From Aradus depressus (Eukaryota; Arthropoda; Insecta; Hemiptera; Aradidae), in assembly GCA_963662175.1 (NCBI GenBank), contig OY759217.1, forward strand, positions 16,432,562 through 16,496,561: a stretch of 64,000 bases of DNA, in the 5' to 3' direction. Made by a program: the position numbers and the translations under genes. Numbering within the stretch: the first letter of the stretch is position 1; every line of letters starts with the position of its first letter. Under the pieces are notes generated by a model. It was not told the DNA's origin and searched no databases. It saw only the letters and a program-made list of their open reading frames with translations. Below are positions 45,536 through 59,400 of the stretch, piece after piece.

Positions 45536-48500
45536 AGAGTGTACCACGTTTCTGCCATCTTCTCCATTTGTATCACTGTCCAGTCGATGGAAAAGAATCT
45601 TTAAACAAAAAAAAAAACTGAATCGATTTGGCTTCATTATTTTTATTTTGTATATTTCCCTTCATCTTTTGAATTTCATATTTTGAATTTTATATTTTCA
45701 CTGTCTCTTAACAAATTATTTTGCCGAAATCAGTCAGATAGCGCACTATAATATTCTTAAAAAAGCAAATTGTATATTATAAAACAAATTATATATCGAA
45801 GAATATATATTTCTTTAAGTTTACAAATGAACTGAAACATTGCATAAATACCAACTTCGATTGTTTCTTTAATTTTCTGTAAAGTGTAATATATTTTCGA
45901 TTAACTTTTAGAGTTAAAGGATTAAAAATTCCCAATAAATAAATAAATTTCCTAAGGTGCTCTTGTATTTAAAAATGTATATGTTTTGAGCAGTTTCAAA
46001 AATGTGTTCTTTATAAAAAATGTATATAACAACTAAATTTAGTACCTTTTTTTTTTTTCTATATGAATTTATTTTTATTATAAAATGTAAAAACTTCCCT
46101 ATAACCCACGTTAATCAAATGCAGTCTAATCCATAATTAACTTGAGTTTGGTAGACCTGAGTGGTCTGAGCAGTGAACTAATCAGACATATGATAAATCT
46201 ATTAACCATTCAAAAAGATTTACGGAATCTGATGGCCGTATTTTCAAGAGAGGGGATTGGAGGGATATAAGTCGCAGCCAATGAGAATGGCTCATTTTTC
46301 CATCCGCCAACCAGAATGTCTCAAGCTCCAAATCAGCTTTCTGCTCATGAAAATAGGAGTCTATAAATAGTTTTATAAGAAAAAAAAAGAAAGAAATAAA
46401 CAAACAAAGAAAATCACATCCCCCTAATTTTGTTCTAAATAGAAAAAATAATTGGAAATAATTATTATATTATTAAAATTATTATTAACATAGCCTTATT
46501 TTTCATTCAAATATTTGGTCTTTATCTTTTTTTCTTCTTGTTTTCACTTTTTCGGAGGGACTATTTTCGTGTTCCTTTTTCTGCAGGTTGTTTGGATTCC
46601 CTGGTTATTTGAATATTTTCAAGAAAATATGTTAAAATACGCTAAGACAGGTGCATGAATTAATTTGTTATAGGCATTTTATTAATTGTTACTAAGACCA
46701 ATAACGTTCCGCTTTGTAGCAAATCATTTTGGGACATCTCAGCGAAAGTTTATGTAAAACAATTATGTGAAATTAATTGTAAAGTTTGTGAATTTCTATG
46801 TTAAGTCCCTCTCTGATAGAAATGTATATTAGCTAGATACAAAGTTGAAAAATGCAAAACTCAGCATTTTCTGAATGAGAGACTGTTCGTTTTGAGGTAA
46901 GATGCAACTATTCTGAACAGCATATCACGGCTTCTTAGAGGAACGTTTTATAGATCAGGCTAAAAAGGCTAAAGAAAACACTCCGTATAACAGGTTTCTG
47001 ATACAAAATTGCAAATTTAAAAAAAATCGCCACCCATTCCTCCCCTTCGGTTGGTCTGATTTTTCTCGTTGAGGAATTTGATTTTCCTTTTCTCCACCTT
47101 TTTACTAGAACGATTTTTTTACAGGGTTTGAAAAAATAGGAATGAGCATTCGGAAATTAATGTACGAACGGACGGAAATTATAAACGGACAGACTCATGT
47201 AGGGTTTTTCTTTTTTTAAATTTTGCAAAATATCTCAATTATAATTCATGAAATCAAAAAGAATTTGTATGAAAGGTTCTTTGATTACATGTGCCAAGTC
47301 AAAATGACAATACAAATTATTACAATTTTACAATTATCATTTTCGCATTATATGAGAGTAGATTATTATAATGCAAATATTTTATTATAAAGTGTCTCCA
47401 TTTTGAAATGATTGAGAAATATCATCATTTATATGAGACCTTTAAAAAATGTTATAAATTGATCCCTCTTTATGTAAGAAACATGTCGAAAAGTGCTATT
47501 TTAATTCCGAAAGAATATTTTCATTTTTTTTTTTTAAATCCAATTCTCTACAATTTTTGACAAGAATATTTCTGATTTGATGTGTTTTGAGATATTTAGC
47601 AAGATCTTCATAAAAAAACGAATCTTCGTTCATGTGGGTTATTACAATAGCCATTAAGAAGTTTTATTATTATAATTGCAGTCTTCATATTTAATTTATT
47701 TATTATTAACAGTACATTTCCCTATTTCCACTCTCCTATTATACTTACACAGTCTAACTGTCATCTTGTAGGGAATGTTATGCTTTTGAATTCAGTTTAT
47801 TTTCATTTTGGCCAAAATGGTAGGTGTTTTCGCGGAAATTGGGGAAAAAACAAAATCTCCACGTCCCTCGTATTTCGAGTGAGCGCATAAAATGATTTCT
47901 TATAAAAGTCTGCTAAAAGAACTTTAAAGTACCTCAGAAAATACGCTTTAATTAGTGAGTGAGAACTACTTTTTAGCTTTATATTTCTAGTCATCCCATT
48001 ATTACTTTATTTCTATAAACATATCTGTATTATTTATTGTACCTATTAACATTTTTTAAATTATTAATGTACATAGACAAGGGGACTGACAATTCATTTG
48101 AGTTAATCTGTAGTTAGTTCATTTTAAGTTGGCAGGTAAGGTTATTTATTATTCTGCCATTGCATCTGTGTAATCTTCCTAGTTGTTTAGGTTGGCACCA
48201 TTGATTAAGGGAAAGAGGAAGGACTCCTCCCGAAGGAGGGTTGAGTGGATGGGAGGAACCTCAAGATGAGAGGTGCGCTATCTGCTTGCCTCACCTGTCA
48301 ACTCAAAGTGAACGAAATGCTCTATTTCTTTGTAAACAACACAAACCAAACTGCATTTTACGCGTTGGAAGTAATCAAATATATATTTTTCAAAGCCTTA
48401 AATCAAATTTATACTATTTTCTTTTTTGCTTGACCTTTAGGATAATTCAAATAGCTATTATTCAGATTGTAAGCAATAATATTTTAACAACTACGTAAAA

Positions 48501-49239
48501 AAAAAAAAAAAAAGAAACTGTAATACTTATTTGTTATTCTATATTTAATTTTTAATCATTAAAATATTGAAATTTGTTGATGTTTATTTATTCTTTCATA
48601 ACTTATTCTACATTTTTCTTTCAAAATGTTACCTGTCATTTTCGAAGCAGCTCTTCGAAAGTGGTAGCCAACGCCTCCTTCGCGTAGCCCTCTAAAAGAT
48701 TGTTATGCATAATGCTAGTATAATTGAGGATTAAACGTAAGTGAGATTCAGGGTCATAATTTACCTTTTACTACCGAAATAAAACTGTTGTTGTTTGTAT
48801 TGGTTTAAATTCCTTGTGTGTACTCCCAACTCGGGCAGAAAGAATGATCTTTTTACTTGTTCCTATTTTCTAGCTCGTTCAATTTATAATACTAAGATTA
48901 AAATGGACAGATCGTGATATAGCGGAAGGTTATAGGAAAACATTCCGGTTACGAACCTTAAAAAGAACGGTGATCAGTTTTTGTAAGTATCACTAGCAAA
49001 TTTAAAGAGGGTAAAATTCTCTATTCAAAGAAATATTCGATTTCCATTCAGTGTTTGGAGAAATCAACCTTTTTGGTACAAATGAAAGAGAAAACTGGTA
49101 CTCGGAGATGCCAGAGTTAGAGTCACATTTTCTGGAAGAAGAAACTTGTTGGATTTTATTTTCCCAGCCAAACGAAGTACAGAAGAAGTTGTGTAATCGG
49201 ACAAAAATGTAGGGTCTTTTACTTCCCAGCACTAATAAT

Positions 49240-49660
49240 CAATTATGTTTCTGCTCTTCCTCCAAAGCCACTTTTGAGTTGACCTCCTCTGGTCTCCCGC
49301 TTCCCTTCGTCCGATTTCGCGGAAATTTTGTAGTTGTCATCCTAATGAGGTTTTAAATTTAGATTTTCATGGCGATACATGCATTATATCGGTAGTTATT
49401 GCAATTTTGAAATTGAGTCCCCTCCTCCCCTTCTGATCAATCCCTTCTCTTCGGCAAAATTCATTTTTCCTGATTCCAAAAATGAAAAAGAAAAAATATA
49501 TCCCGATAGGATGAATGTATCGAAACGATATTTTATATGTGTATCCAGAACTCTCTAAGGACTTCACCTGCTGATTTTTAACCAAATTGGCCAAATGGAA
49601 GGGAGAATTGGGAGGAGGCTTATCACAAAAACTCTAATAACAGCCGTTGTAATGAATGTA
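49240..49660. repeat. Inverted-end repeat family, two units in opposite orientations
   Basis: From 49250 to about 49440 the unit reads forward (TTCGTCCGATTTCGCGGAAA; ATGGCGATACATGCATTATA). From about 49440 to 49660 it reads backward (GATTTTTAACCAAATTGGCC; GAATGTATTAACTCGAAATT). Confidence 0.6.
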
Positions 49661-49973
49661 TTAACTCGAAATTCCAAATTTAAATTCAAATCCCTATGGA
49701 GGGAGAACAAAAACATAATTGATGAGTTTGTTCTGGGGAAGTACATGACAGTATTTTTTGTTTTTCGGATTGAAGACATTTACGAAGTTACCATTGGATC
49801 TATATTTTGTCAGTATAATTCAGACATATAAGTACATTTTTAGTAGTATTGTTAATATGAGGAGTATTTTTTATTTTTATTTGGTGTTATATGGAGATAT
49901 TCAGTTATTATAGTAATTCTTATGTAGATATATGCCACCCAATTAATTTCAAGTCATCGACCTAAATCATATT

Positions 49974-50020
49974 TAAACGTTTCGAGAGACACCTCAGATC
50001 TTCTGTATCGGTCTCATCAG
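49974..50020 (-). ncRNA. Degenerate hammerhead-like motif
   Basis: The - strand has CUGAUGAGACC (50020 down), a weak stem II with GGU, then GAAACGUU with the ACGU palindrome. Stem I pairing is poor. Confidence 0.3.
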
Positions 50021-50310
50021 ATGTACTATGTTTAAAGTCATGTTCACGCTGCATTTCCTCCGAAACAGTTGCTTTCTACAAAAAAAAAAAAAATGTTTGA
50101 AACCTTTTAGAATTGCACGCTCTTTAATTTTGATGTAAAGATTTTTCTCTGGCGATCTATAAAATGATCAGATATTTACGAATAACTGGTAACTCACACA
50201 TTTTTATTCAAGATGGCAGCCGAAAATTTTTTTTTTTTTTGTTTGGCACTGTTTCACATTTTGCTTGTCGAGAAAAACCTTTTATTTCTCTTAGTTGACA
50301 TTATTAATTG

Positions 50311-50561
50311 TAACTGATGCCCGGGATTTAAGTACGGGTTCTTTCGTCACTCTGGTGGACATGAGCCCGACTCTACTATGGGAGTCCTACAGTTTGCCTA
50401 CTTCTGTTTATTCACTTAGGTTAGGGATCTTCAACGAGTAACTGACATCGCACAGGTTCGGGACCATCGCTTAACGGCCCATCCGAAGGACTGGATATCG
50501 AACCTGCGATCCAGCTTGAGCTCAGTAGGCCAGCACGCTACATCTGAGCTATCGGCGCCTT
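50311..50561 (-). mobile_element. tRNA-headed SINE, reverse copy
   Basis: Tail and body on the - strand ending in the head near GAGCTATCGGCGCC at 50561, with moderate divergence and a shortened hairpin region. Confidence 0.75.
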
Positions 50562-52470
50562 CACTTCTCTTAGTGAACGATTATCAACAAAATGATCGAT
50601 TGTCATGTTTAACAACTAGATCAAAAGCGACCAGGTCGGCAGAAGTGACTAGGCACGGCTGGCATACAAGAGCTCTGAAAAAGTTTATTAAAACCTTGCT
50701 AGAAATCAATTTCAGTTTTATCAGTTCACTAGAATTTGAGATTTAATCACACCCTCCATCATTACATGTATCAGCTGATTCTTTTATATATGTATAATAT
50801 GATATAGGTAAAATATTAATTAACTTTTTAAGGTACTTATATCTCATTTTTGTGTTGATATTTTTTAATTGTTTTTTTTTTTTGCACATAGTATATGAAT
50901 TGGAATAGGTTTCCAAGAGGGATGAGTGAATTGAATATTCCCTATGAATTAAATATTTCCCTCGAGAAGTACACATCAAGATGAAACACTGAAGAATACA
51001 TATAAAACGGTTTTAACGCTCCTCAATATTCAAGGAACTATTTCTTGTTAAAATAATGGTGAGTGAAATTTAGAATGCAGTAGAATATTTTGAACTATTT
51101 TTTTCACACATTAATTTCAACATACTGGAGGGTGGGATAGGCATTTTACAATTAGAGGAAGAAATATTACCGAAATATTTTTTTCCAACTTTCGTTACCT
51201 GTCGTTCGAGCTCCTTATTTCAGTGAGGAGGGGAAAAAAAGTATTCACCATTTTTGTTTTTAAAAAACATTTTCAATAAACAACACATCGCAATAAACAT
51301 GGTTAAGAAGACAGTTTTTATTCAAGCGTAAGGTTTTTTCTGCAATATTAAATGTTTCGATGTTATATTGAGTACCTATATATTAATTCTTCATCTCAGA
51401 CAAACCTGTGTCCTGGTTTGAGGGAACAATTATGGTAAGATATAAGTAGATCCGAGTATATGTTTCTACATAAAAAAATATCAAATAAATGGCTCATTAA
51501 TGTTCATATCTTCAACTCAAGAGGAATGGATTTTTTTTAAACATGTATTTTATTCATCAATGCCTGTCGTTCAACTTCTGTTTACGATAATGTTATTCGA
51601 TAAGATAAAGAAAAATGATTACTAAAGTTTATTTAATTAGCTGTTTTAGAATATAATTTTCTTTAATTATGTACTCTCAACTGTTCGCTAACTACTTATT
51701 CAAGTCAATAATTACAATTGAGCAAATTTGTTATGGACACTTTTAAACAATAACTGATTGCGCATTCGACCAGAATTCTTTAATTTGAAACTCCCGCTTT
51801 TTTCTCATCAAAGCCATCGCCTGAGTAGACCCTTTTTACTTTATGAAATTAACAAAAGCCTCTATTATTGAGTCACTGAGTTTTGTTCTGAACTGTGTAA
51901 TAATATCTATATTTTTTTTTAGAGAAATGCGGCATCTTTTATTTAAATTTATGAATAGCCATAACGTCATTGATTACATATTTGATTCGGATTTGTCCCT
52001 TCCCCCCCCCCACCCCCTTGTATGCTAATACAAAATGGACGCATTAAGGTTGCTGGGAGTGGGTAATATGTTATTGTTAAAATGGCATCAGTGCTTGGTG
52101 TTAGGGTATCTTGTGAATTTTTCTCCCCTTTTCTACAGTTTTCCCAAAGTTAATAGTGTGGCTGTGATTCACCAATAAAATAATGTAGTATGGTAAGATG
52201 TTTTATTTTATTAATTGTTAATTCTTTATTTGTGATTTTTTTTTCGTAAGCTGAATTCTTTTTTTTTTCGTTTTCTCTTATGTTGTTTTCATATGTTAAT
52301 TTTTTTTAACTTGTTCAGTTCATCCCCTATTAAACATTTTTCTCTTAACCTTAATATGTGGTTTTTTGTTGGGAAATAAATATTTGACAGTGGGATTTTA
52401 TATTATGCATAATTTGAGGAGCCCTTTGTGCTAACAATTTTTATGTTCATTGCATTTTTTTATTCTTCAG

Positions 52471-53445
52471 GTATAACCCTCAGTTTGAGTGTCCTTTCTG
52501 GGTGACGAAATGGCTCGTAAGAGACGTACAAAAGCGGCTGCAAAACGCAATACACGGACGAAAAGTGATAGCGACCAAAATTCAAATGAGGTTTCCGATG
52601 AACAAGAACGTGAAACTACACAAGATGAAAGTACAACTGAAACCTCTGTTAATAACTTATCTCAAACCTCCATTGTTGGTGATGCCTCTCAGGCAGCGTC
52701 CGGCACGGAAGTCAACCACAAACGTTTTGGAAAGTTTCGGTGTTTAGAACGAAGACACAGTAGTAGCCAAGAAGATGAGTGCGAAATAAGTACAAGTGAT
52801 TTGGCTCCTCAAGACATTCATAACATCGTGATTGGTAATGTGAAGGATGTGATTATCAACCATACCAACGTAGACGATGATATCTCAGACGACACATGTT
52901 TTCAGGGAAATGTTGAACATGAGGAAGTTATCGTGGACACGATTGAGTGCGATCCCCGTTCGTTCCCCCAGTGTTCAGTTGTAATTGACCCATTACGATT
53001 GAATGAGCGACTTGAATTTAATTTAGTTGAAGCAGACGAATTACGTGTTGAATTGCCCAGCAGTAGTAGTAGTAGTGAATTAGTTAATAGTTTTGAAAGA
53101 AGTGTTCATCTTAGCGAAAAAGTAGATTCTCCAACGAATGTAATAATACCGGTTGAACCAGTTTTAATTCTTAGTCCGAGTGCCAAAAGTGAACCAGAAA
53201 TTATTATTATTAAAGATAGCAGCAGTGATTCAGGAAACACTCTGTCATCTGTCCTGAGTTCACCTGCGTCTGTACCTGATGTATCTATTTTACCTGTCCC
53301 TATGATTGTTGAATCAAGTAATGATTCAAAAAAATCAGATGAAGAAACGAAAACTCCTTCTGAAGAGCCCAGAAGAAGAAGTAGCAGAATTCGTATTAAT
53401 AGGTGGAACGAAGATGAGGCTGCCAAAACTCATCAAATTCAAGAG
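52471..53445 (+). CDS. Set2: Set2 exon: 5' UTR end, start codon and charged N-terminal region
   Basis: A strong acceptor (TTTTTTTATTCTTCAG) precedes 52471. An in-frame TGA at 52486 and the context GACGAAATGG make ATG 52510 the likely start. The 312 coded residues begin MARKRRTKAAAKRN (basic, nuclear-type), then are acidic and Ser-rich with no named domain, and end near RRRSSRIRINRW. The donor AAGAG|GTAATT is phase 0, matching the exon at 57297. Its place in Set2 rests on phase, order and composition, not on a domain. Confidence 0.72.
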
Positions 53446-56400
53446 GTAATTTCTATTGTTATATTTCTTTATGTTATAATTAATTTTTTCTGCCGATATA
53501 TATATTTTTGTAAGTAGAAACTTTTACCTCACATTATATGTATTACCACTTGGTTTATTTAGGTTATGTCCATGAATACAGTTTCGTTCTTACATTTACG
53601 TATTTTATGAGTGATGGAGCGGCGCCATTGACCTCCCCAGAATCGAGAGCGTCCCATTAGGCATTATTGACTCATTAAAATATTGTAAAGGTTATGGAAC
53701 CTGTAAATATTTCAAAAAATTATAGATTATATCTGTTGTGAGTCTGAACCATCTTGAATTTTGCAAATATGTTTTTCCATTTCTAAATTACGTACAACCT
53801 AGAGTATATTCCTTTTTATACGAACTTTGTTATACCAATACAGAAGTTGAGATTATCCGAATTCTTATTTTCGTCAGTCTAAAAAATCAAAATATTGACG
53901 TTTGTACGAAGTGTAGTTATGCATAATTGCTTTGTTTGGACAAGGTGGGGACGTTCTGTTACACCGCATTCAATATGGCCGTTGTCATTTAATTATTTCT
54001 CAATATTTTATTTTATTTGTCTCTTTTCTTCAGATAGAGAGTTGTGTCTTTATTATTTTAGTATTATTTTACTCATTAAGTATTTGGAGAAAAAAAACAA
54101 TAAACGTTACTATTTTGTATTTTTTTGTAATAATAAACGGCTATTTATAGATACGTAAGTTATTGTGTTGAGTGAAGGATGAACGAAAACAGAATGTTCA
54201 CTCAGTAAATACAAAAACCATCATTTCAAATTTAATTTTATCCATTTTTATATTTAGTTACTTTGATATACAACTAATATACACAATAAAACCATTTATT
54301 CATATTACGCCAGAATTAGCGCACGTCGTCAAATTGTAATGAAAAAATGAATTTTTGCAATTAAGATATCTTGATTTGTCAAAACCATTTAAAAAAGGGT
54401 AGTTATTTTTGAGGGGGTTGCATATTTTTGCCAAATTTAAGTTGGAAATATGTAAAATGAGCGTTTGACGAGTTTGCCTAATTACTGGATTCCACCATTG
54501 ATGGAAGGGGCTTGTTATTGGGAGCTCCCTCTCCTAATGTAGTTACGTGTTCAATTTACTTAAAAATACGTGTCTGTTTATTTGTGTTTACGGCCGTGTA
54601 AATACTCCCGGAACAACACGTTCGGTTAAGATTGATCTCCAAGAACCACAATTCGGATTTTTATTTTTAGGTATAAAATATAATAATTAATGTTATTATT
54701 ATGTATATGTTTTGTTCTAAATTATTATTTAAAAAAAAATAATAAGGTCTTGGTTATAAGTGACTAGAAACAGTACTATTTCCGTTATTATTCTTAGACA
54801 TGATTACTGTTGGAAATATTGTATGAATTTTTCATTATGCCGAAGGTTGTTTTTATTTAAAAACATTCTGATTTATGTTTTTAAAATCTAATTTTGAGAA
54901 TTAGTAATGCGCCCCGGCATAATATTACGGTGCTTATTGAGTTTGGAGAAGATTGTGCGATTTTTCTAACGGTTGTCGAATTATACACATTGAAAATTGT
55001 ATGTCTTTTTGTATGACACTATAGTACGTGTTTTCAGAAATTTCTGAGAATATTAGTAAGCGCGATATGTGCTGATGTGGCCACTAAGATTCAAAATTTC
55101 CATAAATAGTCACACATGGAAAACTCTCATGGATTCCGCGTGATGATATCGACTATATCTATTCCGCGGATGGCGAAGCGGCATATTTTGTGAACACTTG
55201 TCGTTGTTGATACGCTTGACCTGTCCTATTTTACCTGACTAAGGCGACGCCAAAAGTAAGGCTCTTAATTCCAGAACCAGGTGATCGATTTTAACAAATT
55301 TGGTATCATTCTATTAGTCCTAGTTACGCGCAGGTTATAGGCTATAACAAAAATTTGAAACTTCAAAAATAACGTCTGTTATATAAAATGTATAGCAACT
55401 TATTATTTTTTTTCTGAACCATTTAGTTTTATGGAGATTAAATGGCGATTTCAAAAATATAAGAATTGTTGGGTATTTAATAAATGGCCGAATACATTTC
55501 TTCGATCTGTGTTGATATAGTGGAAAACTAATAAAATAAATAAAAAACAAGAACTGGTTTTAACTTTTATATTGTTTAGTTCCATGAAAATATATACATA
55601 GTGTCCTGGTTTCGGCTTACGCCATCGTCAGCACAAATTTTAGACATGGCGTAAGCAGAAACCGGTACACTTATGTGTCTATTTTTGTGGAATTTGACAA
55701 TATAAAAGTTGAACAAGTTCTTTGTTTATATTTATTATACAAATATGTAATAATGACTAACTAATAAAAAAAATTTAAACATTACAAAAAATAAGTTCAA
55801 ATACAAAAATCTACCTATTAAAAAGATCTTATGTTTTTCATGAACAGTCATGATAGACATAATTATTATAATATATTCAAAATAATTCGTAAAACTATCT
55901 GTATAATAAAAAATACCAATCTAAAGCAGATAAACTCATTTCAAGTTTTTTAGTAGGTAGGTTTTTTTTATTTTTTTAGTTGTCTTGTTTTAGTTTTTTT
56001 AACAGTTTGTTTAAATTCCTACTGTGCTTTATGATATTTTGATGTACATTCATTAATAGAGAAGGAGTCAAAGGCAGAAATAGAGGCAAGAATTCGAAAA
56101 ATGTATAATTTCCCTATCGGGATATGAATGTTTTCATTATCCTGAATAAGAAAAGATAGAAATTAAAGTAACTACCGCTAGAAACCTGGAAGGACTTTTT
56201 AAAAAGGAAAAAAAAGTGATCTGAATAACTGTTACTGTGTGTTTAGTTTAGGGTTGTGGAAATGAGCCCTGGGCCCTGAGCCCTCAACAATCTGTTAGAT
56301 GATCGCTGGAACTATGGAGATAACCCGACTTCCGAAGCCTCCAGCACTATGAGCCTTATCTATGGGTCATTTTCATTCCATTTGCCCGTTTCATGTTTTC

Positions 56401-59400
56401 TGAGAGCCAATTTTTTTCGAAGAAGTAAAATTGATGATTTGGACGTTTCAGCTCAATATTCCAGTGTAAAAATGTGTCATTTTTCAAAACAACTTGTAGA
56501 AAAGCGTAAAAACCAGAGCCCAAGAATATTGCTATTTAAAAATTGATAACTACAACATGAGTACGTACTAGTTACTGGATTCTACTTAATTCTGAGTAAA
56601 GGAAGTTCGCACCGATTCTAATTCTGCCCAGCCAAAAGGTTTACGCATTTTATTTCTGTGCTTTTTATACTTACGCCCAATACTTTTACCCAAATCATCC
56701 ATTGAAAGTGAGGATTTCTCTGTAAATATAATTCATTTTTATTTGAAGAAATAATACCTATTGGCAATTTCGTTTTTATTTTCTTTTGACTAATAGTGCA
56801 CCCAGAAAAAAAGGATACAATTGGAATAGTTCGTGCACTAGCACTTTTAAATTATATTAAAAAACTTAAAAGTGAAGAAATAGGAATTCAATATAATTTA
56901 CATTTCTGCACATGGAAATTTGGAAGTAGGATGGCAACCGATAAAAAACTGGTTATTTACTATCAAGAGAGAGAGGGGACCTCTGGAATCCTCCAAATTA
57001 TCTGTTAAACTTCCACAAATGCGGGAGTCACCGAAAGCCGGGTGTTCCAGGGGTGCTGGAATCACCAGAAGTTTAGTTATCTCGGCATTTCTAGCGGTGC
57101 TGAAGACGGGTTCCTTTGATAGTTCTTGAGATGTTGTATATTATATGGCCTTGTGTTCCCCTGAGGCTTTAAAGCCCGAGCCTTGAGCCTTTTAAAACAC
57201 TAGCCTGTTAGACTGCAACCCTGTTATATATGTAAATTATATTACATGCATACGCCTTTTTTATATAATAATGTGTTCTGTTTGTTCTCCATATAGACGT
57301 ACAGCCCGCAGTCGACAGGATCAGGAGGGACAGGACCACCTAGCGGCCTCTTTGACCCGGACAAGCCAGTGAAGGTTAAGTCGAGGTGGCGACGAACCAG
57401 TGAGCTGGAGATGGGAGGCGGCGCACCAATGGAGGGCGGTGAGGGGTTCCAGGGACCACCCCCAGCCCCCTCCCCACCACCACCTCTCACTCCGCCTCCA
57501 CTGGACCCCGAAGTGGAGGAGCGGCTCAAGGGCTTCCAGATCATACCACATAATGTGTTCCTACGGCCTAGGTAACTTAACACAAGAAACACTCCTTTTC
57601 TAGCCTCATAAAGGGCTGGTGGTTATCATTTTGACTAGCTCATTCAGTCGTACGGACCTTGCGCAGGAGTATTATCTGCTCGGTGCGTAGAAGCCATTTG
57701 AAATATATATTTGCACCACTTAGTCTCACCCTTGAACCATATAAATACTTTGATTTCTAGAATATATAGCCCCAGAATAGGGCGGCTCAGATCGTTGTAG
57801 ACAACGTTTGAGAGCTTATGGGAAAGTTCGTTGTGTAAAATAGTTCTTATCTGTAACACTTGCTTTAAACGTTGTAGGCAAAATAACTCAATTTAGTTTG
57901 ATTTCCAGACAGATCCGCAGACAGCTCGCGTGAGGTTCAGTTATTGGTCTTCTAACTTCAGAATATTTTTAGACATGATTAATATCTTGTTGTTTCGCTA
58001 AATACCTTGATTAATATATTGTGAGAGTAAAAATGATATGCCAATTTATTAAAATGCGAAAAATAAAAAATAAATCCCACGACACCGGGTAATTGATGGA
58101 CTTTCTTTGATCCCTCATGAATCATAGCCTGAAAATTAAAGTGCAAGTGCAGTCGGGATAATGCGATAAAAAGTCGGTACTTTTTGAGTGAAGGTCCTAC
58201 TTTTCCATCTTTTATCATGAAAAGTGACTTGAAAATATAGCAAGTAGTTTTTAATGAAACATTTGTTCAACTCCTTGTTCCAGGGTGAAGAGTAAAGAGA
58301 ACAGAAGAATGCTGTGTGACTGTACGTTGACCAAAGAGGAACTGGCAAGAGGCGACACAGGATGCGGAGATGACTGTCTCAATCGTCTTCTTATGATTGA
58401 ATGGTTAGTCCATGGACAACAATTTGTTTACAAAAATGAAAAATAGTTGTAAAACCTGTAAAAATATTTAATTTGTTTTGTTTTTTATAATTTTTCAGTG
58501 GTTCAAGATGTTCCTTAAGTAATTTGTGTTCCAACAAAAGGTTTCAAAATTGTGAATATGCCCAGTGCCAAGTCATTAAAACAGAAAAGAAAGGATTGGG
58601 TCTTATCGCTCTCAAAACTATAGCAACGTAAGTTTATTTATACATGTTTTATTTTTATATTTTAGTAATTTTTAAAACAATGAATTTCCTCTGGATATTG
58701 ATCCTTAAGTTGTCTCTCTTTTTTAAGTCATTTTTTATATTAACATTTTCCGATTGGTTTCCTGGTTTTGGTGGATTGACGCCTCTCTTCCGTTTGAAAA
58801 ATCTGAATGCAATTACCGAGAAAATTTTATTATAATTAATTATCGCAATAAGATTGACATTAGGGGAAGGGTGGAGACCCTCGGAAAGCCCGGTTGTTTG
58901 CATATTTTTTATTCAGTATTAGAAGTTTTACCAGATGATTGTTGTATGCCACCATCTTGTTCAAACTTTTGAAACGAAGGATTATCTCTTTATTATGTAA
59001 ATGTCGATAATTGTAAACATATCTTCATAATTTTACCGAATTCATAGTTAAAATTCTTACTCGACGTAGAATATTACTATATAGATGTGCCTTTTGGGGT
59101 GACATTTTCATTATGAGCATAAAAAGGGTGCTCTCTCTTTAACGGTTGATTTTTTATGAGATTTTCATAAAATTTCATATATGATTTTAGATTTTCATAG
59201 TTTCATATTACATCCTTACAAGCACAGTTCAAAGATAGGCCACGTGGAACGATATTCAACTGAATATTAACATGTTATATACCTACTATGAGTTACTAAC
59301 TAACGCAAGATTACTAACCCGACAACGACAGATGACCTGCTATTTGTTATTAAATTTACTATCAGTTTCCGTTTATTCACGGGTTTAAAAACTAATTTCT

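Larger units (their letters stand above)
44691..52470. other. Intergenic stretch before Set2
   Basis: Non-coding, AT-rich, with hammerhead-like traces (45491, 49974), a 145-bp-unit repeat pair (49240-49660) and a SINE (50311). The Set2 promoter and first 5' UTR exon must lie here or in part of it, since 52471 is preceded by a splice acceptor. I cannot place them. Confidence 0.5.

Noticed and set aside
48241..48360. Frame with RCAIC, like a RING start
   Set aside because: Only two cysteines in the right spacing, followed by a stop-rich AT region with no further zinc ligands.
53106..53426. Minus-strand frame with a hydrophobic LLLLLLGSS segment
   Set aside because: Antisense shadow of the Ser-rich Set2 exon. 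The leucines come from Ser/Glu codons read backwards.
56799..57006. Open frame HPEKKDTIGIVRALALLNYI as an extra Set2 exon
   Set aside because: An AG lies just before it, but splicing from the phase-0 donor at 53445 would run into a stop within a few codons. No family similarity is recognised.
57242..57592. Glycine-rich minus-strand frame
   Set aside because: Antisense of the proline-rich Set2 exon at 57297-57571.
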